Assembly (NCBI GenBank): GCA_022749755.1 | Contig: CM040449.1 | Span: 7,821,657 to 7,885,656 of the forward strand | Length of the DNA stretch: 64,000 nt | Direction: 5' to 3' | From: Azadirachta indica | Lineage: Eukaryota > Streptophyta > Magnoliopsida > Sapindales > Meliaceae | Shown: piece after piece, positions 13,223 through 24,211 of the stretch | Position numbering within the stretch: position 1 is the first letter of the stretch | How the letters are laid out: each line of letters starts with the position of its first letter | Position numbers and translations under genes: made by a program | Notes under the pieces: generated by a model | What the model was told of the DNA's origin: nothing | What the model saw: the letters and a program-made list of their open reading frames with translations, nothing else | Database searches by the model: none

Positions 13223-13822
13223 TGTTGACACATATTAATATCTAAAATAAAAAATTTAAATTTAATTTTAATAAATTTTACTTATTTGTTATTTTAATCT
13301 ATTATACTTAAAAGAAATAATTATTATTTTTTATCTTACTATCAAAAGCTATCGTTAATTACCATTGTCAACTACCATCGACTATCATTGACCACCAACG
13401 AATGATATTCATGTGAGAAATCATAAATACTACTAAAATTTTTATTGAGTGTTTTATGAAATGGTACTATTATTATTTCCATTTGACCAATCATTTATTG
13501 TAGTTATGAAGTTAAATATTTAGAATTAAAAAATTTAATTTTATATCTACATCAAACTGTTGCTTAAATGGAAATAATAATAGTAGCATTACGTAGATAC
13601 TCAATAAGAATTTCAATAGCATTTATGGTTTTTCAAATAGATGTTGTTCGCCAGCACTTAATGGTGGCTGGTGATCATGGGCGATGACAGTTAAAGGTAG
13701 TTTTTAGTAGTAGTTAGATAAAAAATAATAATTTTTGTTTTTAACAGTAATAAATTATAATAGTAAATGGATAAAATTTATTAAAATCAAATTTTGACTT
13801 TTTATTTTAAATATTAACAACA
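13223..13822. mobile_element. Foldback element, about 600 bp
   Basis: Large inverted repeat. The left arm (13223-13485) and the right arm (13567-13822) match as reverse complements with scattered mismatches, for example ATTATTTCCATTT near 13473 against AAATGGAAATAAT near 13567, and TTTTAATAAATTTTA near 13264 against its complement near 13770. The loop is about 80 bp. No clear target duplication was found. It is a non-coding MITE-type element whose RNA would form a long imperfect hairpin. Confidence 0.7.
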
Positions 13823-13829
13823 TGTAATA

Positions 13830-15190
13830 TTTCTTTGAGAGTTAAAGAGGAAGGAGATTAAGAGAGGATCCTGATCTTATATATATATATATATATGACC
13901 ATGTATATATTCATGTCAGTAATTATATATGTGTCAAAATTAAAGTAAGGTCATAATTCATGTTATTATATTGTATAGTTTGTGCTAGTTTGGTTTGATT
14001 TTTTTATTAATTAAAAAAAATTTTTAATGATAAAAATTTTTTTAAAATTTTTTAGTGTTGTTTGGTCGGCACTAAAAAAGAGATTTCAAAAATTAAAAAA
14101 GTTATTCTTTTCTATGAGAAGAAACTAAAAATTTAAACTTTTGACAATAAATTTTCTCTAACCTTTTTAAAAGGCGAAATAATTTAAATACTTTTATTTT
14201 ATTTTAAAAAATTTAAGTTATTCCTTCAAAATAAAATATTAAATATTTATCTATTAAAATAATTATTCAAATTTTCTCTAAAATTATTTGTAACAATCAA
14301 ATGATTAATAAATTTCTGTTGAAAACTTTACTTATAAAAGTTTTACAGATAAAAATTTTATTTTAAAAAACTCTATTTAAAAAATTATATCAAACGGACC
14401 TTTTATCTTCCTAATATGAATACAAGATATTTAACTTTACATAAAATATTAAAATATGAATATGAGTTGTTTATTAAATGTGTGTAATTTATTGAATACA
14501 TTTAAAATAATTAAAGTACCCTTTTAAAATGTTTAAAGAAACTTAAATTACTATGATATATGTTCTCTAGAATAATATTAATAACAATAATAATTACAAC
14601 TCATCTATTCATAATATATATCTTTATACAATAGAATAAAATCATAGATTAATATTTGACAAATACATAATTTCTCAATGGGTTATATATAAATTTCTAT
14701 CATAAATGGGTTTAAAAAATATGAATATGATACAAATAATTTTTCTTTAACACGAAACTGATAGTTATTCATGTCAATTAATAGTTTGCAAATTGAGAAT
14801 TAATCTTTAATACATATACAATACAATACAATAATTAAATAAATGATACCAATTTAACCCAAATAATTCATTGGGAGTGGGCATGCAAGTAATACATAAG
14901 CAAAGTACAAATGTGTATGGATTAATCACTATTTCTATTGACTTTCTGTGTCTTGGATGGCTCGTGAACCATCAATTATCTTATTGAAAAATCTGAGAAT
15001 CAAGGATTATATATATTATAATGGATGGTGTTACTTCCTCTTATGGCAGATATTTATCCACGATGTTGTAAGATCAAAATCTAATCATGGAAGAGATTTA
15101 TCCACGATGTGGTAAGATCATATCTCTTTAAATAAAAGTATTGGTGATAAATATTATATTGCTATCATAATTGAAACTTGTTCGGAGCTT
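13830..15190. other. AT-rich spacer, no gene seen
   Basis: AT microsatellite at about 13879-13896, then unremarkable AT-rich sequence. Nothing else supported. Confidence 0.45.
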
Positions 15191-15208
15191 ATTGATCGTC
15201 GGGCAATT

Positions 15209-15448
15209 ATGGTGATGGCTGGATTGCGTACAGCAGGACCTACTCTAGCTGAAGCTTATGCCATGAGATCGCAGTATAAGGAAAAAAATGAAGAAACAGC
15301 AGAAACTACAAGCTGCTGATCAGAGTATTAAAGCTGGTATGGGTGTCCAAGAAGACTCTTTCTGGTAATGTTTCGTCCGCCGCTGACTGCGATCAAAAGC
15401 TACAAGTTGATGAAAGACGAGATTGCAAAAGTTAGTTTGTGGTGCTAT
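15209..15448 (+). pseudogene. SP-A3, broken copy
   Basis: Opens like an intact copy (ATG GTG ATG GCT GGA, then AEAYAMRSQYKE). An extra A in a poly-A run (GAAAAAAATGAAG) then shifts the frame to a stop within about 14 codons. The linker and much of the GCFFW motif are deleted: sequence jumps from AAAGCTGGTATGG to GTGTCCAAGAAGAC. The tail equivalent of CDRKLQVDEK survives in another frame to about 15448. The usual TATA block is missing upstream, so the promoter seems lost as well. Confidence 0.75.
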
Positions 15449-15695
15449 ATATTATACTGTTTTTCTTTCGTAATTGATACGGGTAGTTCTGGCGATTCGT
15501 TATATAAACCTGTGAAAGAAAGTCTACAGGTAGTCGAAAGGATAGGCTGACTCGTCCAGTATTGATGAGTTGGAATTCTGAGTTGAAAGAATTAATTAAA
15601 TGAATTGAGTTTGTTATGAGTCACGTGTGTTTGCTAAACTGTAATTTAGAAGCCAAGAGTTAGAGATATTTTCTAAGTGAATCGAGAAAATTCTA

Positions 15696-15775
15696 GGAGT
15701 TTTTCTACGTAGAGCTATAAGTAGACTAATCATTGTTTTTCTACGTAGAGCTCTAAGTAGACTAATCATTTTTGT
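15696..15775. repeat. Tandem duplication of a 36-40 bp motif
   Basis: The segment TTTTTCTACGTAGAGCT(A/C)TAAGTAGACTAATCATT occurs twice head to tail. Each copy holds the 8-bp palindrome CTACGTAG. No coding or promoter role is evident. Confidence 0.55.
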
Positions 15776-16064
15776 ACAATGTAAGAAGGACGATAAAAAG
15801 CTAAGATTCATCATCTCTCTCAAAAGTTTCTAGTTAACCAAACACTTACTATTCTAAGATCTTTTCTATAGCTTTCTGTAAAAATAATTTCAACTGCATC
15901 AGGCAAATACTAAATAGCTATGCCTTGGTCACAAAGACAGCATAAGATTCCAACCAACTTTGATTTTGGCCATGTCTTAAGTAATTCTAGTATGCCTATG
16001 CCGCCCCGAAAGCAAAGAATAACTAAATGAAAGAATAGAGCTTACTACCCACGTTTCAAACTCC

Positions 16065-16074
16065 TATATATAAA
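16065..16074 (+). promoter_or_regulatory. TATA box of SP-B1
   Basis: TATATATAAATCAA about 75 bp before the ATG; the related CCTATAAATCA stands before SP-B4 and SP-B5. Confidence 0.5.
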
Positions 16075-16148
16075 TCAATCTTAGGCTAGGTTAAGTTCAT
16101 CATTTACACTGATTAAAGTTTCAGCTACTTCCAATAATTTGACAGGCG

Positions 16149-16388
16149 ATGTCGATTCCTGGTTTCTATATTGCTGAGGCATATGTGTTAAGAAAGGTTC
16201 ACAAGGAGAAAATGAAATTAGGAAGGGAGGAACACAGAGCCAAGATAAAAGGCAGTGAGTCATCAGAAAAGAAAAATTCTAGTGGTTCTAATATCTCATC
16301 AAAGATTAAGGAAACGCATCGATCAGCAGAATCAAAAAATGCTGCAGTTAAGGATTATGCAGCAGCTTCTAAACAGTCAGAGAAATGA
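16149..16388 (+). CDS. SP-B1, short basic protein of unknown function
   Basis: 79 residues from MSIPGFY to KQSEK. Helix segment YIAEAYVLRKVHKEKMKLG (about 7-25) aligns with the SP-A helix EAYVMR..YKEKMKK, followed by a charged linker and EKKNSSGSN, where SP-A and SP-B4 have SSGCF. The Cys-aromatic motif is therefore lost here (GSNISSKIKE). Ser/Lys/Ala-rich C-terminus. The ATG is preceded by TTTGACAGGCG, resembling a 3' splice site; the same context precedes SP-B2, so a 5'-UTR intron is possible. Function unknown. Confidence 0.6.
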   Translation: MSIPGFYIAEAYVLRKVHKEKMKLGREEHRAKIKGSESSEKKNSSGSNISSKIKETHRSAESKNAAVKDYAAASKQSEK

Positions 16389-16999
16389 AATTGCATCTGC
16401 ATACATTCAACAGTATCCTATAATCATTCATATATAATTTCATTTGGGTCTTGTCAAGGTGAATTTGTGTTAATTCTTACCTTGATCAGTCATATATTGT
16501 TCTCTCTTAATTTGTTTCTAAAATTTGTCAAGGTATATCCAGCTCAACGAGAATGAACTAATTATATATGACCTGTCTTCTTCTCCTCTGTTATTAAAGC
16601 ATGCAGTAGTGTATTCTTTTTCCAACATTCTTTAAAGCAAAGTGATCTGTATAAATTACAGATCATGAGCCCAAATATCAATATATTTCAACGTGTACAT
16701 GGTAAATATAAAATAGTTATTAGATTGTACATCATATTAATTTATTCAATACAATTCAATCCAAAAAGCATGCAAACAAACAAATGAATTATATTTGTAT
16801 ACAATAGTACACTGCATGTGATATTTATGGTGCAATACAAAATTTTAAATTTATATTCTACCATATTTATTCCACATAATTTATTTTACTAAAAAAAATT
16901 GTGTAGTATGAAAATAAGGATCCGAATATATCCACTCTCTTGGAATTACATCCTCACGTCTTCCTTTGAATAAGAAGAAATTTCTAAGATTGGAATTGA

Positions 17000-17280
17000 T
17001 ATAGCATGCACGCCAAGAACAGCAGAATGGGTGGTCTTCAACTTATCATAATGTTTCCAGCAAGTGCAAGTGATAGGTTCAGTGCAGAAAGCAACTCAAA
17101 AAAGTACACGTCTTGTCTTATACGTAATTTGCAACCCAAAAACTTTGACATGTATACGCTGACTTCGGTGAAAACAGATTTGATTTTATATAATTACATC
17201 TCGCTATCGCTTGCCGATTAATAAATAACTTTACCGCCACTGGTAAATTCTCACACACACACAGCAGGAGCCTATAAATT
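17000..17280 (+). promoter_or_regulatory. Array-conserved promoter block, best seen upstream of SP-A4
   Basis: Ordered sequence blocks recur upstream of most SP-A genes: AGCAAGTGCAAG, GCAACTCAAAAA with GTCTTGTCTTA, TTACATCTCGCTATCGC, then CCTATAAATTCAAGC (TATAAA at 17273-17278) and CTCATCTTCAACATATCC in the leader. Versions are present before the copies at 20.4, 21.6, 23.7, 28.9, 33.0 and 36.0 kb. Conservation well beyond the coding part shows that about 0.4 kb or more of promoter was duplicated with each gene. Confidence 0.65.
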
Positions 17281-17410
17281 CAAGCTTTGATAACCTGCTA
17301 ACCTCATCTTCAACATATCCAGATTTCTTCTGCTTCTTAATTTGCTCCTACATTCCGTCTGCATACATCGAACCTCGTTCCAAGCTTCTACTTCTCGGGT
17401 AATTACTGCA

Positions 17411-17593
17411 ATGGCTGGAGTTGGTACAGCAGAACCTACTCTGGTTGAAGCTTATGTCATGAGAGCGCAGTGCACGGATGAAATGAAGAAACAGCAGAAA
17501 CTACAAGTTGTTGATAAGAGAAGGACAGCTGGTATGATTGCTGATAGTGAAAAGAAAATCCCAGGCGGATGTTTCTTCGGATTGTCCAAGTAG
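17411..17593 (+). CDS. SP-A4, truncated by a nonsense codon
   Basis: 60 residues. It has the canonical N-terminal part (MAGVGTAEPTLVEAYVMRAQ) and GCFFGLSK, then TAG where other copies have a Lys or Asn codon. The frame after the TAG stays open through NHSAKVSSA and the CDRKLQVDEK-like tail to 17674, so the only coding lesion I see is one substitution. Promoter and TATA box are intact. It may be a recent pseudogene or may make a shortened protein. Confidence 0.6.
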   Translation: MAGVGTAEPTLVEAYVMRAQCTDEMKKQQKLQVVDKRRTAGMIADSEKKIPGGCFFGLSK

Positions 17594-17933
17594 AATCATT
17601 CCGCTAAGGTTTCGTCCGCTGCTGTCTGCGACCGAAAGCTACAAGTTGATGAAAAATGGGATTGCAAAAGCTAGTTTGTGTTTCAGTTGTGATTAATTAT
17701 GGGTAGTTCAGGGATGCGTCATGTTATATGATTTTTTAGCTTTCATTTTGTCTTTCTATTTTCCTCAATCATTTAGAGATTATTGATTATGTATATTTTC
17801 TGTGCCATAAAGAAATAAAGTTAAAAAAGAAGAAGAAACTTCGTTAAATGTAATTCTTTTGCTGGTCGAAAATGAACAAAGAGTGGTAATCGGTTAATAG
17901 TTTCTTTCTTTTCTTTATATATAAATGCCATAT

Positions 17934-18180
17934 TTGTTTCATGGCCTTTCAAGAGATTAGCTACTAAAATTAATGAAAATGCAATGATAATTGGTGCTGC
18001 ACTTCAATCACCTGGGTACATTTTCCAACAGGGTTGAGTACTTGGGATGTTTTTACTGAAAATCTTGAGAAGAAAAAAACACGTATATTAACTATTCCAG
18101 ATAGCGGATTTGGCCACAGAGGTTTAATATATGTTACAAGTTTCCGGGCGCAGGAGGCTGTTGCGTCAATAGAGTAAAAC
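17934..18180 (+). pseudogene. ALD1 last-exon relic R1
   Basis: Degenerate copy of the last exon of the aminotransferase gene at 49-52.6 kb. Recognisable pieces are the acceptor TTTCATGGCC, GCACTTCAATCAC, GGTACATTTTCCA, CTTGGGATGTTTTTACTGAAA and TTAACTATTCCAGATAGCGGATTTGG (in parts). There are many indels and stops. It lies about 260 bp downstream of the residual SP-A4 frame, on the same strand. Confidence 0.8.
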
Positions 18181-18250
18181 AGACCTAAAGACCTCGAAGA
18201 CACTATTGGTAACAGGATTAGTTATGGTAGTTATAAGGTGAATGCTGAGT

Positions 18251-18655
18251 TGTTAAAATCAGTTAGGAGCTGAGCTGGCAGCTGGTTACAAGATAGCTAT
18301 GAACTTGCAGATTTCATCAGACACTTGGACAAGGTATTAGAACTGGTGAGTGAGGGTTATTTCGGATGAGATACTGACTTGTGAAGCGAGAGTTAGATTT
18401 AAATCTTGGTAGCTCTGAAGACCTTGTAATTCTTACTTCATCTTTGATCAATAAAATCCTCACATCTGGTCTGCTTCCACGTGGATGTAGGCTTCAAATC
18501 CTGAACCACGTAAACTGTTCTTGCACTCTGCTTTTCCAGATCATGCTTTATTTGCGCTCTGTTCTTGACTGATTTGGATCCGATTGTTCTCCTTGATCGA
18601 TCGATCTAGTTTCTTGGAAATTAAAGCAAGTTCAATTTCATGACAGACCTTAACA
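18251..18655 (+). mobile_element. Solo LTR (copia-like) between two ALD1 relics
   Basis: About 405 bp, starting TGTTAA and ending TTAACA (perfect 6-bp inverted ends). Interior reads like the transcribed part of a plant LTR: CTTGTAATTCTTACTTC, then TTTGATCAATAAAATCC (polyadenylation signal), then CGTGGATGTAGGCTTCAAA. Fragments of the same family lie near 32.1 and 35.1 kb. The flanking five bases (TGAGT, AATCT) differ, so there is no target duplication. Confidence 0.6.
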
Positions 18656-19304
<649 letters not shown>

Positions 19305-19330
19305 CCATTTTATCAATAATTTGACAGGCC

Positions 19331-19560
19331 ATGGTAACTCCTGGATACTATACTGCTGAAGCATATGTGCTAAGAAAGATTCACAAAGGGAAATGAAAAG
19401 AAGGGAAGAAGATAGACTCAACATAGAAGAGAGTGATTCAGAAGGGAAAAATTCTAGTGGTTCTAATTTCTCGTTAATGGTTAAGAAGATGCATTCATCT
19501 GGATAACCAAGAAATATTTCACCTACGGATTATGCTGCTTGGAAACAATTACACAGATGA
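19331..19560 (+). pseudogene. SP-B2, broken copy fused to ALD1 relic R2
   Basis: ATG GTA ACT CCT GGA... gives TPGYYTAEAYVLRKIHKGK, then TGA after 22 codons; a one-base loss in AAAGGGAAATG relative to AAGGAGAAAATG causes it. Homology continues to about 19560 with SEGKNSSGSN. The region just before the ATG (CAATAATTTGACAGGC) equals that of SP-B1. Confidence 0.75.
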
Positions 19561-20306
19561 ACAGCGTCTGCATGCATTCATTCATTGTATTCCATAATCA
19601 TTTATTATTTCATTTGGCATTTTTAATTATCAATATGTGTATAACTGTACAAGGCACATATACAAGAATTGTTAGATGTGGTGTCCAAAAGAAGATATAA
19701 CAATCATCTAAAATTCTTATGTTGAGTAAAAGATCACAGCAATTGCAAAAGAAGATTAACCAAAAGAAGGCAAAAGAGCAAATAAATAATATTACTTCAT
19801 ATTATATGTAAAATTTATATACAATACAGTGCAAGTGATATATGAGAGGTATCTTCTTAGTCCACAATCTAAGAATGAGTTATTATTCTCATATGATCAT
19901 TGTTTTGTTTAATATTTTCATTTTGTCTGGATTATTGAGACTGGTTTTTCAAATGTTTAGTTATGATATGCAATATGGATTTCTAAATTGATATTAAACC
20001 GTATTTGTATTTATTCCACATCATAAGTCAATGTTCATCATGTTCTGAGCGAGTGCAAGTGATGGGTGCGGTTCAGAAAGCGACTCAAAATTCCAGATCT
20101 TGTCTTGCGTAATTTGTAGCCCAAAATCAATGACACGTACGTATAAGCTAAGTTCAATTAAAAAAATAATAATAATATATATAAATTATATATAAATTAC
20201 ATCTCGCTATCGCCTACCAATTAATTAATAATAATAACTTAGCAGCAAGCCGGCCAAAAATAGGTACACTACCACTGGTAAATTCCCACACCATTCTGCA
20301 GAGGTC

Positions 20307-20312
20307 TATAAA
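20307..20312 (+). promoter_or_regulatory. TATA box retained by pseudogene SP-A5
   Basis: TATAAA in TCTATAAATTGAAGC, 135 bp before the ATG; the promoter block is preserved although the coding part is broken. Confidence 0.5.
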
Positions 20313-20441
20313 TTGAAGCTTTCATGACCTGATAATTAACCTCATCTTCAACGCATCCAAATTTCTTGGGCAGCTTAGTTGCCTCCTACATTCCATCTGC
20401 ATACACAGAACTTGTCCCGAGTCATTACTTCTCGATTAGTT

Positions 20442-20700
20442 ATGGCAATGGCTGGATTTGGTACAGCAGGACCTACTGTAGTTGAAGCTTATGTCATGAG
20501 AGTGCAGTGAAGAAACAGCAAAACTACATGCATCTGATAAGAGTACTGCTGATATGGTTGCTGATGATGTAAAGAAAGTCCCAGGCGGTTGTTTCTTCTG
20601 GGTGTCCAAGAAGATTGATTCTGCTAAGGTTTGGTCGGCTGCTGACTGCGATCGAAAGCTACAAGTTAATAAAAATTGGGACTGCAAAAGCTATAGCTAG
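20442..20700 (+). pseudogene. SP-A5, broken by a 13-bp deletion
   Basis: Starts MAMAGFGTAGPTVVEAYVMR. A deletion then removes the codons for the YKEKM part (GTGCAGTGAAGAAACAGC), and TGA follows at once. Downstream homology is good to the end of the tail (GGCTGTTTCTTCTGGGTGTCC, in parts, then CTGCGATCGAAAGC). An added GCTATAG precedes the terminal TAG. Confidence 0.8.
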
Positions 20701-20940
20701 TTTGTGTTGCCAAATGGATTTCAGTATATTGTAATATACGGGCAGTTTTGGGATTCGTTGTCTTAGGACTTTTTTCTTTGATTATTAATAATCTATCTTT
20801 TATGTACCAGAAGAGAAAGTAAATTTCAAAAAGGAAGCAGAAAATTTGTTGAATATAATTTGTTTTTTTAGTAGAAAATAGAAGAGTAGCAGTTTGGTAG
20901 TTCTTCCTTCGTCTTTATATATGATTTGATTGCAATATTG

Positions 20941-21022
20941 GTTTCAGGCCCTCTAAAGGACTGTAATTGGCTACTAAATTAATACAAGGAAAATTCTAGA
21001 TTAATTGCTGATGCATTTCAAG
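20941..21022 (+). pseudogene. ALD1 last-exon relic R3
   Basis: Short remnant: splice acceptor TTTCAGGCC, then sequence aligned with the [15 protein letters not shown] codons of the intact last exon, ending at TGATGCATTTCAA. Confidence 0.7.
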
Positions 21023-21449
21023 GGGAATTTGTGGTTTTAGTTTTGATTGGTTATGCTTGAAATAATATTACTATAATATACAATTTATATACGCAGTACA
21101 CAATGAGTTCATCATCCTTGACTAGATCTCAAGAAATTTCAACATCGGAGCTGATAGCAAGTACGCCAAAGTCAACTTCCAAGCAAGTGCAAGGGATGGT
21201 ATGGGTTCAGAAAGAGACTCAATAATATTCCACATCTTTGCTTACGCAATTTGCCAACCCAAAAACTTTAACACGTATATGCCGACGTCCAAAAAACTTT
21301 AATATGACGTGAGTCTCTACCACACAAGCAAAAATATTAGAGAAAACAATCAAAGCCTACCATTTAATAACTTGGCCGCCAAGGTATCAGCCAAGAAGGA
21401 ACGATGTGGGTATGTTTGTCCCACGTGTAAATTTCTACACGCAGAAGTC

Positions 21450-21455
21450 TATAAA
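21450..21455 (+). promoter_or_regulatory. TATA box of SP-A6
   Basis: TATAAA in TCTATAAATTTAAGG, about 129 bp before the ATG. Confidence 0.55.
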
Positions 21456-21583
21456 TTTAAGGTTGATGACCTGCAAACTTCATCTTTCAGCGTATCCAAA
21501 TTAATTTCTTCGGCAGCTTAATTTGCTCCTACGGTCTCAAGGCCTAATAGCTCAAGTATATATCTGTTAATTCTCGGGTAATT

Positions 21584-21820
21584 ATGGCAACGGCTAGCCT
21601 AGCAGAAGCTTATGCCATGAGAGCGCTGTATAGGGAAAAAATGAAGAAACTGGAGAAACAACAAGCCGCTACTACTGGTACGGTTGCTGATGATGAAAAC
21701 AAAATCACAGGCGGATGTTTCTTCTGGGTGTCCAAGAAGACTCATTCTGCCAAAGTTTTGTCAGCCATTGACTGCGACCGAAAGCTCCAAGTTGATGAAA
21801 AATGGGATGGCAAAAGCTAG
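21584..21820 (+). CDS. SP-A6, short protein of unknown function
   Basis: 78 residues, intact. It starts MATASLAEAYAMRALYRE, so about six residues of the usual MAGVGTAGPT leader are missing. The amphipathic helix spans about 5-25, the linker is QQAATTGTVADDENK, the motif GCFFWVSKKTHSAKV sits near 44-58, and the tail is DCDRKLQVDEKWDGKS. The two Cys (GCFF and CDRK) are both kept. TATA box and promoter block are present. ALD1 relic R4 follows 270 bp downstream. Function unknown. Confidence 0.75.
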   Translation: MATASLAEAYAMRALYREKMKKLEKQQAATTGTVADDENKITGGCFFWVSKKTHSAKVLSAIDCDRKLQVDEKWDGKS

Positions 21821-22087
21821 TTTGTGGTGCCAGGTTGTGTTTCAGTTGCAATATGGGTAGTTCTATTACGATTTTTGTAATAAAATGTTTTGCTTAATTT
21901 GCTTTTTTGTCCTTAATTTTCCACCATTATTGAGCGATGATTATCAATTATGTGTTTTTTTCTGTAAAATAATACATATATACATATATATATATATGTA
22001 TACACATACAGTTATGAGAAGGAAGAAAGAGTAGCAGTTTTCTGCTGTAATGGGAGTTCTTCCTTTTTCTTTGAAATTGCAAAATTT

Positions 22088-22330
22088 GTTTCAGGCCTCG
22101 AGAACTGTGATTGACTACTAAAAGTAAAACGCCAAAGGTGTAATCCTTGATGCATTTCAATTACTGGGCTCCCGGAGGCAAGAATGCTCCTTCTGTATGT
22201 GGCTACATTTTTCGTACCGTTGAACTGATATTGGGATGTTTCTTTTGGTGATCAAATTCTTGAGAAAACAGGGTTAGTGCATTTGTTCATGGAGATTGTA
22301 TATTAAAAGCTTAAAATTTTCATAGAAGAG
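22088..22330 (+). pseudogene. ALD1 last-exon relic R4
   Basis: Acceptor TTTCAGGCC, then degenerate matches to the whole last exon: TTGACTACTA, GGCAAGAATGCTCC, GTGGCTACATTTT, TTGGGATGTTT, CAAATTCTTGAGAAAACA. Frames are broken throughout. Confidence 0.75.
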
Positions 22331-22442
22331 TTTATACAATTCACTAATTTTATGAGCCAAAGGATGTTATCTATTACCCGCCTCGTATTTTTACGCATCC
22401 AAGCTAGTAGATTTTCTTGACGATATGAATAAGGTTATATTA

Positions 22443-22505
22443 AGATAGAAGAGAGTGATTTAAAAAGGAAAAATTCTTGTGGTAATTTTAATTTCTCATC
22501 TTGAT
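22443..22505 (+). pseudogene. SP-B3, internal remnant only
   Basis: About 60 bp matching the middle of SP-B2 (ATAGAAGAGAGTGATTnAnAAnGGAAAAATTCT, GTGGT, TTTAATTTCTCAT). The 5' part with the helix codons is gone. Its place after R4 and before SP-A7 fits the unit order. Confidence 0.65.
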
Positions 22506-22509
22506 GTAT

Positions 22510-23500
22510 GGTCAATAATTTTTTCTATTACAATTTGTTAAAGAAGACAAAAAAAAGAAATTCAATAGGAATATCATTAATTAATTAATGTCATTTTCGT
22601 TTAAAAATGAAAAATTATGGAATATATCAAATATTGTCATTTTCTAAACCTCTTACTTTCACTTTTTTTTTTTTCCTGTTCTTTTCATGGAGAACGAAAA
22701 TTTTTTGTATCTATCTCCAATAAAATTGAAAATTGTTAAAAATAAGAACATATATGAAGTAAATTTCAAAATTAATGAATTACTTAAAGTAGTTTTACTA
22801 ATTAACATTATTGACTTGTTACTTGCATGGAGCGACAACAAACTAAATAATTTAGTATCTTTGAATATAATACACAAACTTTCTGATATGCTTTTAAAAA
22901 TTTATTTATAAACAATCATCTAAAATTCATTAATTATTTCTCGAGTGAATTAAAAGATCACAGAATGATCTGTTGCTGCTTTGATGCTTTTGAAAGTCAA
23001 CAATTACTACACACGATGATAAGATTGTACATTGCATTAATTTATTCATTGCAAACCAATCAAAAGAAAGGAAGCCAACAAACAAATAAATAACACTCAA
23101 GTATTATTTATATACAAACACAATGTAAATGACACACGAAACCAACTTGAGAATATTGATCTCATATAATTTATTTTCTTAATATTTTCGTTTTGTCGGG
23201 ATCATTGGCATTACTTTTTTCAATGTTTAGTTATGGTGAAATATAGATTTCTAAATTCAACCTGTATCTATTCGAGATAATTTAATGTTCATCATGTTAC
23301 CAGCATGTGCAAGGAATGCACTCACCCAGAAACCGACTCAAGAATTCCAGATCTTGTCTTAAAACTATGAAATTTATAATTAATTATTTAATTAAATAAT
23401 TTGTCAACTAAAACACTTTTATAAAATTACATATAAATACATCTCGCTATCCGCTGCCAATTATTTAAGAACTTGGCTACCAGCCGGAGAAAAAAAGGAA
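22510..23500. other. Intergenic part of the array unit
   Basis: No gene. The 22.6-22.9 kb stretch resembles 27.8-28.0 kb (shared TGCATGGAGCGACAACAAAC and AATCATCTAAAATT), so spacer was duplicated along with the genes. Promoter block of SP-A7 begins near 23.3 kb. Confidence 0.5.
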
Positions 23501-23531
23501 CACCAGCACTCACACCCACACAGCAGAAGCT

Positions 23532-23537
23532 CATAAA
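23532..23537 (+). promoter_or_regulatory. Mutated TATA box of SP-A7
   Basis: CATAAA instead of TATAAA in the otherwise conserved CATAAATTCAAGCTTTC. The first T is lost, so core promoter strength may be reduced. Confidence 0.45.
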
Positions 23538-23671
23538 TTCAAGCTTTCTTGACCTGGCAACTCATCTTCAACGTATCCAAATTTCTATGGAAGCTTAATT
23601 TGCTCCTACATTCCATCTGTATACTTTGAACCTTGTTTCAAGCTGTTAATATTTCTCGGGTAATCATTGCA

Positions 23672-23956
23672 ATGGCTGGATTTGGTACAGCAGGTCCTAC
23701 TCTAGTTGACGCTTATGTCATGAGAACGAAGTACATGGAAAAAGTGAAGAAACAGCAGAAACTACATGCTGTTGATAAGAGTACTGCTGGTATGGTTGCT
23801 GATTCTGGAAAGAAAATCCCAGGTGGATGTTTCTTCTGGGTGTCCAAGAAGAAGCATTCTGCTAAGGTTTCGTCTGCCACCGAACTGGACTGCGATCGAA
23901 AGCTACAAGTTGACGAAAAAGGGAATTGCAAAAGCTACTTTGTGTTTCAGTTGTAA
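23672..23956 (+). CDS. SP-A7, short protein with stop-loss extension
   Basis: 94 residues from the conserved MAGFGTAG start; an in-frame upstream ATG at 23633 lies in what is leader sequence in other copies. Helix LVDAYVMRTKYMEKVKK, motif GCFFWVSKKKHSAKV and tail CDRKLQVDEKGNCKS are all kept. The usual TAG after KS has become TAC, so the protein runs on as YFVFQL before TAA. TATA box mutated. ALD1 relic R5 follows about 260 bp downstream. Function unknown. Confidence 0.7.
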   Translation: MAGFGTAGPTLVDAYVMRTKYMEKVKKQQKLHAVDKSTAGMVADSGKKIPGGCFFWVSKKKHSAKVSSATELDCDRKLQVDEKGNCKSYFVFQL

Positions 23957-24211
23957 TTAATATGAGCAGTTCTGTGATTCGTTTTATATGTTAGGATTTT
24001 CTTTCATAAGTAAAATGTTTGCTTCTATTTTTTGCCATTTATTGATTGAGGATTATTAATTATGTTTCTTAATTTTCTGTACAAAAGAAAATAATAATTA
24101 CAGTTATAAGAAGGAAGAAAAAACTTTTGAAATATATCTTTTTTGTTGAAGGGAAAGATAGAGTAGCTGTTCATAGTTCCTCCTTTTCTTTTATAAATAG
24201 TTGGCATATTT

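Noticed and set aside
22659..22911. Frames on both strands around the 22.7 kb region
   Set aside because: The region is duplicated spacer also found near 27.8 kb, where the frames are not conserved.
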